Assembly (NCBI RefSeq): GCF_024138145.1
Contig: NZ_CP099997.1
Location: 1,922,001-1,986,000, forward strand
DNA from: Natronosalvus halobius
Lineage (GTDB): Archaea > Halobacteriota > Halobacteria > Halobacteriales > Natrialbaceae
DNA: 64,000 bases
Reading direction: 5' to 3'
Positions 1 to 7,960 of this stretch are shown in pieces. The notes below the pieces were generated by a model. It searched no databases. It was not told where the DNA came from and saw nothing but the letters and a program-made list of their open reading frames with translations. The translations under genes and the position numbers were made by a program. Within the stretch, counting starts at the first letter, position 1, and each line of letters starts with the position of its first letter.

Positions 1-903
1 TCGCTCCCACTCGGCGTCGTCGTCGAAGTAGCGCTCCGCGAGCGGCTCCTCGGGCATCTCGCCCAGTTCCTTCTTCTGTTGCTGGTAGGACGGGCGCTCG
101 TCGACGAAGTACCGACCCGTGAGGACGGTCCCCTCGTAGAGAGCGTTTTCCGTCTCGAACATCATCTCCTGGGCCTCCTGACGGTCGTGGATGTCGAAGT
201 CGTAGTCGTCGGACTCCTGGACGTCGACGTACGGGACGTACTGTCGGGCGTCCTTGTTCCAGGTCGGGCACTGGGTCAGGAAGTCGATGTGGGCGAAGCC
301 GTCGTGCTCGATGGCTTCTTTGATGATCTCTTTGGCCTGGTTCGGGTTCACCGCCGCCGTGCGGGCGATGTAGGTCGCCCCCGAGGTCAGCGCCAGCGAG
401 AGCGGCCGAATCGGAGACTTCGCGTTGCCGTGGGGCGTCGTCTTCGACGTGTGGCCCTTCGGGCTCGTTGGCGAGGTCTGGCCCTTCGTCAGACCGAAGA
501 CCTCGTTGTTGAACACGATGTAGGTCATATCGTGATTCTCTCGAGCCGTGTGCATGAAGTGGTTGCCACCGATGCCGTAGCCGTCGCCGTCGCCGCCCGC
601 GGCGACCACGGTCAGGCCATCGTTGGCCAGTTTCGCCGCGCGGGCGACCGGCAGCGAGCGGCCGTGGATCGTGTGGAACCCGTAGGTGTCGAGGTAGCTG
701 TTCAGCTTGCCCGAGCAGCCGATGCCGGTGACGGTCAGGACTTCTTCCGGGGTGAGTCCTACCTCCGGGAGGGCCTGCTTCAGCGCCTTGAGGACGCCGA
801 AGTCACCGCATCCTGGACACCAGGTCGGCTGGGGCTCGAGACCGGGTGTGAACTCGTCACGGTCGATCTCGCGTTCGTCGCCGATTGCGTTGAATGCACT
901 CAT
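1..903 (-). CDS. korB: 2-oxoacid:ferredoxin oxidoreductase beta subunit (C-terminus cut by window edge)
   Basis: Catalytic thiamine-diphosphate subunit that decarboxylates a 2-oxoacid to acyl-CoA with ferredoxin as electron acceptor. The frame stays open from the ATG at 903 to base 1, 301 codons, so only a short C-terminal end should lie outside. Visible are an early TWCPGCGDFG motif (Cys29, Cys32), Cys63 in GIGCSGK, and the TPP-binding GGDGDG followed by VFNN at about residues 103-133. It lies two bases after the korA stop on the same strand, so the two form an operon with korA first. Haloarchaea carry two such enzymes, for pyruvate and for 2-oxoglutarate. The kor name is from memory of sequence style and the substrate is not proven here. 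Confidence 0.85.
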   Translation of the reverse strand, partial: MSAFNAIGDEREIDRDEFTPGLEPQPTWCPGCGDFGVLKALKQALPEVGLTPEEVLTVTGIGCSGKLNSYLDTYGFHTIHGRSLPVARAAKLANDGLTVVAAGGDGDGYGIGGNHFMHTARENHDMTYIVFNNEVFGLTKGQTSPTSPKGHTSKTTPHGNAKSPIRPLSLALTSGATYIARTAAVNPNQAKEIIKEAIEHDGFAHIDFLTQCPTWNKDARQYVPYVDVQESDDYDFDIHDRQEAQEMMFETENALYEGTVLTGRYFVDERPSYQQQKKELGEMPEEPLAERYFDDDAEWER

Positions 904-905
904 AG

Positions 906-2807
906 TCAGTCACCTGCAGCGGGTTCGATTCGAACCTGCGCGTCCGGTTCCGCGTCCGAGCCGTCGACGTTGAGCTCGTAGCCCTCGACGATGTCGGCGG
1001 GTTCGAACGGATTGCCGTTGTACTTGAGCAGGCTGGTCAGTTTCTCGCCGTAGCGGCCGAGTTCCTTCTGGATCAGGCCGCGGAACTGGGCCGTGGCGTT
1101 CATCTCGACGACCATCGCCTGGTCGACGCTCTCGATGAACTCGGTGAGTTCGGCCTCGGGGAACGGCATCATGTCGGAGACGCCAACGGCCTTGACCGAG
1201 TGGCCCTGGTCGTTCAGGCGCTCGGTCGCCTCGACGACGGCACCCTGGGCCGATCCCCAGGTAATGATGCCGAAGTCGGCCGACTCGTCGCCCGCGTAGG
1301 TCTGGTTCGAGTCGTGCTCCTCGTCGAGTTCGGCGCGGATGGCCTCGAGTTTCTCGAGCCGTCGGTCCATCTGGAAGACGCGGTTGTCGGGGTCCTCCGA
1401 GATGTGGCCGGCCGGCGTGTGCTCGTTCCCGGTCGCCAGATAGCGCCCGCCCTTCTGGCCGGGCAGCGAGCGCGGGCTGACGCCGTTTTCGACGTCGTGC
1501 TGGAAGCGGTGGAACTTTCCGGACTCGTCGTGCGGGAGGTCCTCGAGTTCGTCCTCGGTGAGCGTCGAGCCCAGCGACGGGTCGGGTTCGCGGTCGAGGA
1601 GGCTGACGGGGACGTTCTCGTTCTCCCCGCTCAGTTTCTGGTCGTAGATGATGATCGTCGGAATCTGGTACTCGTAGGCAATGTGGAACGCCAGGCGCGT
1701 CTGCTCGTAGGCCTCCTCGATGTTAGCGGGCGCGAAGACGACGCGCGCGGAGTCACCCTGGCTCGTGTAGAGGGTGAACTCGAGATCGCCCTGTTCGGGC
1801 TTGGTGGGCATCCCCGTCGAGGGGCCGGCCCGCATCGACTCGAGCAGCACGATCGGCGTCTCGGTCATCTCCGCGAGACCGAGAGGTTCGCTCATGAGAG
1901 CGAATCCACCGCCCGAAGAGCCGGACATGGCCTTCACGCCGGCGTGGCTCGCGCCCACGGCGAGGGCCGCGGCCGCGATCTCGTCTTCGACCTGCTCGGA
2001 GATCCCGCCCATGTCGGGCAGGTTCTGGGACATGATAGTGAAGACGTCCGTCCACGGCGTCATCGGGTAGCCGGCGATGAACCGGCAGCCGGAATCGATG
2101 GCACCGTAGGCGATGGCGTTCGAGCCCGAGAGCAGCGCCTGCTCGCCCTCGTGGTCGCCCTCTGGAATGCGAAGGTCGTGCTCGAAGTCGTACTCCTCCG
2201 TGATCATGTCGTGGGCGTCGTGGAGGATCTCGAGGTTCGGCTCGAGGATCTTCTCGGGCATGGCGTCGCGCATGAGGTCCTCGATATGCTCGAGGTTCAT
2301 CTCCAGGAGCGCCGCCGTGACACCGACGCCTGCCGTGTTGCGCATGACCTCGCGGCCGTGCTCTTTGGCCATCGCTCGAAGGTCGATCGGGAAGACGTGC
2401 CAGTCGTTCTCCTCGGCACGCTCCTCGAGGTCGAGTTCGGACACGTCATCCTCAGAGAGCAGCCCCGAGTCGTAAACGATGATCCCGCCCTCGTTGAGTT
2501 CGTCCAGGTTCTCCGAGAGGGGTTTGATCTCCTCGTTGCCGTAGTAGGCGCCTTCCTTCGGATTCCGGGCGAAGGAGTCACCGAGTGCGAGGAGGAAGTT
2601 GTACCCGTCCCCCCGAGACTGTACCTTGTGCCCTGCCGCGCGGATCTCGACGTAGGTGTGGCCACCGCGAATCCGAGACGGATAGTGTCGGTGGGTAAAT
2701 ACGTCGAGGCCCGACCGCATGAGGGCCTTCGCGAAGTTCTGACTTGTCGAGTCGATTCCGTCTCCGGAACCGCCTGCGATTCGCCAGATAAGTTCATGGT
2801 CGCTCAT
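906..2807 (-). CDS. korA: 2-oxoacid:ferredoxin oxidoreductase alpha subunit (gamma-alpha fusion)
   Basis: A 633-residue partner of the beta subunit. Residues 1 to about 190 form the gamma-type domain (IAGGSGDGIDSTSQNF, then RIRGGHTYVE). From about residue 225 the alpha pyrimidine-binding domain begins (SGSNAIAYGAIDSGCRF, GYPMTPWTD) and continues to the C-terminal transketolase-like domain. The gamma-alpha fusion is the usual arrangement for the haloarchaeal two-subunit enzymes. The start at 2807 gives the MSDHELIWRIAGG N-terminus expected for the family. The complex is cytoplasmic and replaces the pyruvate or 2-oxoglutarate dehydrogenase multienzyme complex. The choice between 2-oxoglutarate and pyruvate is uncertain. 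Confidence 0.85.
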   Translation of the reverse strand: MSDHELIWRIAGGSGDGIDSTSQNFAKALMRSGLDVFTHRHYPSRIRGGHTYVEIRAAGHKVQSRGDGYNFLLALGDSFARNPKEGAYYGNEEIKPLSENLDELNEGGIIVYDSGLLSEDDVSELDLEERAEENDWHVFPIDLRAMAKEHGREVMRNTAGVGVTAALLEMNLEHIEDLMRDAMPEKILEPNLEILHDAHDMITEEYDFEHDLRIPEGDHEGEQALLSGSNAIAYGAIDSGCRFIAGYPMTPWTDVFTIMSQNLPDMGGISEQVEDEIAAAALAVGASHAGVKAMSGSSGGGFALMSEPLGLAEMTETPIVLLESMRAGPSTGMPTKPEQGDLEFTLYTSQGDSARVVFAPANIEEAYEQTRLAFHIAYEYQIPTIIIYDQKLSGENENVPVSLLDREPDPSLGSTLTEDELEDLPHDESGKFHRFQHDVENGVSPRSLPGQKGGRYLATGNEHTPAGHISEDPDNRVFQMDRRLEKLEAIRAELDEEHDSNQTYAGDESADFGIITWGSAQGAVVEATERLNDQGHSVKAVGVSDMMPFPEAELTEFIESVDQAMVVEMNATAQFRGLIQKELGRYGEKLTSLLKYNGNPFEPADIVEGYELNVDGSDAEPDAQVRIEPAAGD

Positions 2808-3027
2808 GGTGGATAAGCGGCCTCGGTGGCCAGCAGTATGCGGAATTTTGCTCCAGCGAACCTAAAGCCTTTGCTATAGATTACCAAGAAACTTTCGTGA
2901 AGAATGAGCATCCGCGACAGATACGCCGCCCTTTTCCGCAAGTACGTACGGAAAACGAGTTTAGAATTGTAGACAGGGGCCAGTCATATCGACGCTCGAG
3001 GACTACCACTACGGGGCGAATAGCCGA

Positions 3028-3570
3028 TCACGCCCCACCCTCGAACGGCCTGGTCGCGACCTCGTCGTAGAGAACCGTCGACGGAGGCTCCGAGAACCAG
3101 CCGATATCGGCGATTTCGCCGTCTCGAGCACGCGGTTCGCCGCCGGCGTACTCGCCGGCGAAGATTACGATCAGGTCGTAAATCGGCGGATAATCGGCAT
3201 CTATCGGACGATGTTCGATCACGTGTACCTCGAGCACGCCTGTGATCTCACACTCGACACCCGTCTCCTCTCGAAGTTCCCGACGGGCGGCCTCCCGGTA
3301 GGTTTCCTCGCGTTCTCGCTTGCCGCCGGGGTCACCCCAGCCCTCGTCGCCCTCGTTTCGCACCAGCAAAACCGCTCCGTCGGCGTTCGTCAGCCAGACG
3401 CCCGCGCCACCGAGTGCACCCTCCTCGGCCCGCCCGCACAGGCGTCGATACTGGTCGGGTGCGTGCTCCCACGTCTTGTCGACCGTTTCGAACTCGCCGT
3501 ACTCGTCCCGCAGGTCGGCAACCGACGACTCGACTCGTCTCCTAGTTCGTTCGGTGACGGGGGCGGCCAT
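3028..3570 (-). CDS. NUDIX hydrolase
   Basis: A protein of 180 residues with a complete Nudix box: a Gly-Gly-Lys entry, Glu five residues on, then REAARRELREETGVE, matching G-x5-E-x7-REUxEExGU. Such enzymes hydrolyse nucleoside diphosphates linked to another group, using Mg2+ held by the REExE glutamates. The substrate cannot be told. The start at 3570 (MAAPVTERTRRR) was chosen because the open frame upstream encodes a basic, low-quality extension unlike haloarchaeal protein. The gene lies about 115 bp downstream of aroC on the same strand. The N-terminal helical part (about 50 residues before the fold) resembles other haloarchaeal NUDIX proteins that begin with a short helical cap. Confidence 0.85.
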   Translation of the reverse strand: MAAPVTERTRRRVESSVADLRDEYGEFETVDKTWEHAPDQYRRLCGRAEEGALGGAGVWLTNADGAVLLVRNEGDEGWGDPGGKREREETYREAARRELREETGVECEITGVLEVHVIEHRPIDADYPPIYDLIVIFAGEYAGGEPRARDGEIADIGWFSEPPSTVLYDEVATRPFEGGA

Positions 3571-3686
3571 CTCGCGATACTGATGGTGCCATCCAGTTAG
3601 CAATTTTGCTCGAGTGATGGGCGGTGGACGAGTACGAGTACGAGTACAAAGTGCAAACGTCAGCGAGGGCAGACGCAGGACGCGCC

Positions 3687-4841
3687 TCACTCGTTCCGGG
3701 GATTGGTCGGGTGGTAGTCGGTATCGTACTCGCCGGGCGTCCCATCTACCCGGTCGGGATTGATCCGGCCCGACAGCAACATGAAGTCCACGAGCGTGAG
3801 CGCGAGCATCGCCTCGACGACTGGCACCCCGCGCGGCGGGAGCACGGGGTCGTGGCGCCCGATGACCTGCGCGTCCTCGACGACCTCGCCGGTCTCCCAG
3901 TCGACGGTCTGCTGGGGTGACGGAATCGATGTGGGCGCGTGGAGAGTGACCTCGCCGTAGATCGGTTCGCCGCTGGAGATGCCACCCTGGATGCCGCCGT
4001 GGTCGTTCTCGACGGGCGTCGGGTTGCCGTCTTCGCCGAACTCCCAGTCATCGTTTCGCTCCGTCCCCGAGTACTCCCGTGCCTCCCGACCCAGCCCGAA
4101 CTCGAAGGCCGTCGTCGCCGGAATCGCCATCATCGCCTGTCCGAGTCGAGCGGAGAGCGAGTCGAACCGCGGGGCACCGAGGCCGACGGGGACGCCTCGA
4201 GCCTCGAAGTAGATGCTCCCACCGATGGAGTCGCCCGCTTCCTGGTACTCCTCGATCAGGTCCTGCATCTTCACGGCTGTCTCGGGGTGGGCACAGCGCA
4301 CGTCGTTTTCCTCGCTGTGCTCGAGGATCTCCTCGAAACTGGTCTCGGGCGCCTCGACGTCGCCGATCTGGTTGACGTGGGCCTTGAGTTCGATCCCCTC
4401 GCCTGCGAGCAGTTGCTTTGCTACCGCGCCTGCGGCGACCCAGTTCACGGTCTCGCGCGCAGACGAGCGCCCGCCGCCGCCCCAGTTTCGCGTACCGAAT
4501 TTCGCGGAGTACGTGAAGTCGCCGTGGGAGGGTCGCGGGGCAGTGATGAAGGGTTCGTACTTCCCCGAGCGGGCGTCCTTGTTCTCGATGACGAGGCCGA
4601 TGGGGGTCCCGGTGGTGTAGCCGTCCTGGATCCCGGATTTGATCGAGACCGAGTCGGGTTCGCCGCGGCTGGTCGTGATCATCGACTGGCCGGGTTTTCG
4701 CCGGTCGAGGTCCGCCTGAATGTCGTCCTCCGTCAGCTCGAGGCCGGCGGGACAGCCGGAGATCGTACACCCCATCGCCTCGCCGTGGCTCTCCCCGAAG
4801 GTCGTCACCTGGAAGAGGCGACCGAAGCGGTTGCCGTTCAT
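3687..4841 (-). CDS. aroC: Chorismate synthase
   Basis: Catalyses the last common step of aromatic amino-acid synthesis, anti-1,4 elimination of phosphate from EPSP to give chorismate, with reduced FMN. The 384-residue protein has the family hallmarks: FGRLFQVTTFGESHG at the N-terminus, RRKPGQSMITTSR, the RPSHGDFTYSAKFG segment, and GGGGRSSARETV around residue 130. The length is typical. The start at 4841 gives MNGNRFG, the standard beginning. It is transcribed alone or with the downstream NUDIX gene, and no other shikimate gene is nearby. Confidence 0.97.
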   Translation of the reverse strand: MNGNRFGRLFQVTTFGESHGEAMGCTISGCPAGLELTEDDIQADLDRRKPGQSMITTSRGEPDSVSIKSGIQDGYTTGTPIGLVIENKDARSGKYEPFITAPRPSHGDFTYSAKFGTRNWGGGGRSSARETVNWVAAGAVAKQLLAGEGIELKAHVNQIGDVEAPETSFEEILEHSEENDVRCAHPETAVKMQDLIEEYQEAGDSIGGSIYFEARGVPVGLGAPRFDSLSARLGQAMMAIPATTAFEFGLGREAREYSGTERNDDWEFGEDGNPTPVENDHGGIQGGISSGEPIYGEVTLHAPTSIPSPQQTVDWETGEVVEDAQVIGRHDPVLPPRGVPVVEAMLALTLVDFMLLSGRINPDRVDGTPGEYDTDYHPTNPRNE

Positions 4842-5063
4842 AGCTGGCCCTCTGTGGCGGGCGTACTTATCGGTGCAGGATTGTGCAAGAAGGGGCGATA
4901 TCGATGGTTGCCGCGGTCGATTTTCTCGAGTGGAGAACAGGGTTTCGGTCCCGAGTGCCGAATTGGGCTGAGGTCTCGGGTCTCGACCCTCGGGCTACGG
5001 GTGACTCGGGCTGTGAGCGACGTAACTCTCGCCCCTCTACTCTCGACTCTCGAGTGATTCGAA

Positions 5064-6239
5064 TTATCCGTCGTACGCCGGAATGCCCGTCAGATCGTGA
5101 CCCAGCACGAGCGTGTGGATGTCGTGGGTTCCCTCGTAGGTGTAGACCGTCTCCATGTTCGCCATGTGGCGCATGGGTGAGTAGTCCGTCGTGATGCCGT
5201 TACCCCCGAGCATCTCGCGGGCCACCCGCGACTGCTCGCGGGCCATCCGGACGTTGTTGCGCTTGGCCATCGAGACGTGCTGCGGGCGCAAGTCGCCGCG
5301 CTCCTTGAGTTCGGCCAACCGGTAGGCGAGCAGCTGCGCGAGCGTGATCTGGGTCGCCATCTCCGCTAGTTTGTCTTGCTGGAGCTGGAACCGACCGATC
5401 GGCCCGCCGAACTGCTCGCGGTCAGTCGCGTACTGGCGCGCGGTCTCGAAGCAATCCCGCGCCGCGCCAACGGCGCCCCAGGCGATGCCGTACCGGGCCT
5501 GGGTCAGACACGACAGTGGTCCTTTCATCCCTTCGACGCCGGGCAAGACGTTCTCCTCGGGCACGCGCACGTCGTTCAGGCCGATTTCGCCCGTGATCGA
5601 CGCCCGCAGGGAGAGCTTCTCGGTGATCTTGTTCGTCGAGACGCCGTCCCGATCGGTCTCGACCAGGAATCCCCGGACCGCGTCCCCGCCCGTCTCGTCG
5701 CTCGAGCGATCCTTCGCCCAGACGACCGCCACGTCCGCGATGGGGGAGTTGGTGATCCAGGTCTTCGATCCGTTGAGCACGTAGCCCTCCCCGTCCTTCT
5801 CGGCACGGGTCTCCATTCCCGACGGATTGGAGCCGTGTTCAGGTTCCGTGAGCCCGAAACAGCCCACGGCCTCGCCTGCCCCGAGTTTGGGGAGCCACTT
5901 TTCCTTCTGGGCCTCGCTGCCGTAGGCGTGGATAGGATACATGACCAGGGCGCCCTGGACGGAGGCCATCGACCGCAGACCAGAGTCACACGCCTCGAGT
6001 TCCTGCATCAACAGTCCGTACGCCGTCTCGGAGACGTTCGGGGAGCCGTATCCCTCGAGGTTTGGGGCGTAAAAGCCCATCTCGCCCATCTCGGGGATAA
6101 GGTCGGTGGGGAAGGTCCCGTCCTCGAAGTGGTCGCCGATGTCGGGCGCAACTTCCGTCTCGACGAACTCGCGGGCAGTATCGCGGATCAACCGTTCTTC
6201 CTCCTCGAGGTCGGCCTCGAGGGAGAGGTAATCGAGCAT
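5064..6239 (-). CDS. Acyl-CoA dehydrogenase, probable glutaryl-CoA dehydrogenase
   Basis: A 391-residue FAD enzyme of the acyl-CoA dehydrogenase fold. It carries CFGLTEPEHGSNPSGMET and SKTWITNSPIADVAVVWAK, both characteristic of glutaryl-CoA dehydrogenases, which oxidise and decarboxylate glutaryl-CoA to crotonyl-CoA. The catalytic base lies in YTYEGTHDIH near the C-terminus. The Arg-Ser pair in SGLRSMASVQ matches the residues that bind the glutaryl carboxylate in the human enzyme (recalled alignment). It stands alone with no electron-transfer flavoprotein genes near. A second acyl-CoA dehydrogenase in this window (42941-44083) lacks these glutaryl-type motifs. Substrate assignment is an inference from motifs. 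Confidence 0.85.
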   Translation of the reverse strand: MLDYLSLEADLEEEERLIRDTAREFVETEVAPDIGDHFEDGTFPTDLIPEMGEMGFYAPNLEGYGSPNVSETAYGLLMQELEACDSGLRSMASVQGALVMYPIHAYGSEAQKEKWLPKLGAGEAVGCFGLTEPEHGSNPSGMETRAEKDGEGYVLNGSKTWITNSPIADVAVVWAKDRSSDETGGDAVRGFLVETDRDGVSTNKITEKLSLRASITGEIGLNDVRVPEENVLPGVEGMKGPLSCLTQARYGIAWGAVGAARDCFETARQYATDREQFGGPIGRFQLQQDKLAEMATQITLAQLLAYRLAELKERGDLRPQHVSMAKRNNVRMAREQSRVAREMLGGNGITTDYSPMRHMANMETVYTYEGTHDIHTLVLGHDLTGIPAYDG

Positions 6240-6442
6240 GGGTGTACGTCCGCGAGAGGGCGTGAAAAGAACTCCTATCTCATCGCAAGAATTGCCGGGC
6301 GCTACCGACGACGGAGGGTCGTCCGTGCGGTCTCGAGACCGCTAACGTCGGCAATCGAACGGCCTCGAGTCGTCGCCGACCGACTGCGGGCACCCGATCC
6401 GCGAGCGCACGGCTTTTGGCCGTGCCGTCGGTAGTGGCAGAT

Positions 6443-7465
6443 ATGAACGTGGACCTCACGCACCGTCCCCGCCGACTCCGCAAGGACCGAATTCGGGGAC
6501 TCGTCAGCGAAACGAACCTCGAGCCGTCGGACTTCATCGCGCCCGTCTTCATCGACGCGACGGCCGACGAGCGCATCCCTATCGAATCGATGCCCGGTCA
6601 CGAGCGCGTCCCGATCGCGGAGGCCGTCCCCCGCGTCGAGGAGGTGCTCGAGACCGGCGTCGAGGCGGTGATGCTCTTCGGCATTCCGCGGTCGAAGGAC
6701 GCCGAGGGGACTCGGGCGTGGGCCGACGACGGCGTCGTCCAGGAGGCCACCCGTCGGATTACCGCCCAGACGGACGCCTACGTGATCACCGACGTCTGTC
6801 TCTGCGAGTACACCGAGCACGGTCACTGCGGGCCGATCGAGACGGGGGCGCGCGACTTCGAGGGCGAACGAGGAGGGCGAACCGCGGGCGCGAGCGGCGG
6901 CCTCACCGTCGACAACGACGCTACTCTCGAGTCCCTGGAACGAATCGCCGTCTCCCACGCCGATGCGGGCGCGGAGATGGTCGCCCCGAGTGGCATGATG
7001 GACGGAATGGTCGGCGCGATCAGGAGCACCCTCGACCGCGAGGGCCACGCCGACGTGGCGGTCATGAGCTACGCCGCGAAGTACGAGAGCGCCTTCTACG
7101 GCCCGTTCCGGGACGCGGCCGACGGCGCGCCCAGTTTCGGCGACCGCCGCCACTACCAGATGGACCCGGCCAACCGCCGCGAGGCGACCCGCGAGGTCCG
7201 CCTCGACGTCGAGCAGGGGGCGGACGTGCTGATGGTCAAACCCGCCCTACCCTACCTCGACGTCGTGAGCGACCTCCGAAGAGAGTTCGACCACCCCGTC
7301 GCCGCCTACAACGTCTCCGGGGAGTACGCCATGCTCCAGGCCGCCGGCGAGAAGGGGTGGCTCGACCTCGAGGCGGCCGCCCTCGAGTCGCTGCTGTCGA
7401 TCAAACGGGCGGGTGCCGATCTGATTCTGACGTACTTCGCCGAGGACGTGGCCCCTCGCCTCTGA
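6443..7465 (+). CDS. hemB: Delta-aminolevulinic acid dehydratase (porphobilinogen synthase)
   Basis: Condenses two 5-aminolevulinate molecules to porphobilinogen in heme and cobamide synthesis. The protein of 340 residues has the metal-binding VCLCEYTEHGHCG, of the cysteine-rich zinc type, and both active-site lysines, in SYAAKYESAFYGPF and VKPALPYLDV. The N-terminus RPRRLRKDRIRGLV is typical. The start is taken at the ATG 6443. The frame runs back to a TTG at 6416, but that extension is not family sequence. No other heme gene is adjacent. It faces away from the acyl-CoA dehydrogenase across about 200 bp. Confidence 0.96.
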   Translation: MNVDLTHRPRRLRKDRIRGLVSETNLEPSDFIAPVFIDATADERIPIESMPGHERVPIAEAVPRVEEVLETGVEAVMLFGIPRSKDAEGTRAWADDGVVQEATRRITAQTDAYVITDVCLCEYTEHGHCGPIETGARDFEGERGGRTAGASGGLTVDNDATLESLERIAVSHADAGAEMVAPSGMMDGMVGAIRSTLDREGHADVAVMSYAAKYESAFYGPFRDAADGAPSFGDRRHYQMDPANRREATREVRLDVEQGADVLMVKPALPYLDVVSDLRREFDHPVAAYNVSGEYAMLQAAGEKGWLDLEAAALESLLSIKRAGADLILTYFAEDVAPRL

Positions 7466-7510
7466 GTCGAGTTCGTCGCTATTCGGAGGATTCGACGCAC
7501 TCGGACTGAT

Positions 7511-7555
7511 GACTCGAGTGCGTGTGACTCGAGTTCGTACGACTCGAATCGACGA
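7511..7555. repeat. Three tandem 15-bp units
   Basis: Units begin at 7511, 7526 and 7541, each starting GACTCGA and followed by an eight-base variable part. Units 1 and 2 differ at only a few positions and unit 3 is more diverged. The repeat lies in non-coding DNA 46 bp after hemB. Confidence 0.7.
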
Positions 7556-7948
7556 TTCGTCGCACTCGAGCAGGGGCGCTCGGACGTTCGTCCAGTCGGG
7601 GTTCCGGGCTCCGTGACGACTGGCAACGTTTGCCGCGCGTGAGCCCGAAATCAGCCGTTCCGAATGCCTATGGTGGCGACTCGGCCATTCTTACCGCGAA
7701 TGGACGCTGACAATCGTCCAGTTTCGGTCGCTCGGGAATCACGCTGCCGGACGGACGGACACCTTAGATCGGTAAAAGGCACATTATATGCTGTAGGATT
7801 TTACTCTTATAGAGACATATTTGGACATTCATCAACACTAATCCTTATACAATACGCTATCTTCCACACCTAACGTGATATACAGTCCAAACATGCGAAA
7901 AAAGTGGTTGAAAGCGAACGAACGTCTGCACGATAGCTGCAACTCGTC

Positions 7949-7955
7949 GGAGGTG
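7949..7955 (+). promoter_or_regulatory. Shine-Dalgarno site of the Amt-PII gene
   Basis: GGAGGTG lies five bases before the ATG at 7961. Many genes in this window appear leaderless, so a strong ribosome-binding site marks this as a leadered mRNA and confirms the start. Confidence 0.75.
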
Positions 7956-7960
7956 CTACC

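Larger units (their letters stand above)
7466..7960. other. Intergenic region upstream of the Amt-PII gene
   Basis: A 495 bp gap with no convincing gene. The first part holds a short tandem repeat (listed separately). From about 7785 to 7890 the base composition turns strongly AT-rich with several TATA-like words (for example around 7785-7790 and 7840-7850), unlike the surroundings. The transporter ATG at 7961 is preceded by GGAGGTG at 7949-7955, a good Shine-Dalgarno sequence. This suggests a leadered transcript starting in the AT-rich block, and a regulated promoter as expected for nitrogen control (inference). Confidence 0.5.

Noticed and set aside
1200-2816. 538-codon open frame opposite korA
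   Set aside because: It is the mirror of a high-GC coding strand. Its product has no motif and korA on the other strand is certain.
7664-7873. 69-codon frame upstream of the ammonium transporter
   Set aside because: It runs through the AT-rich promoter region and has no haloarchaeal amino-acid bias.
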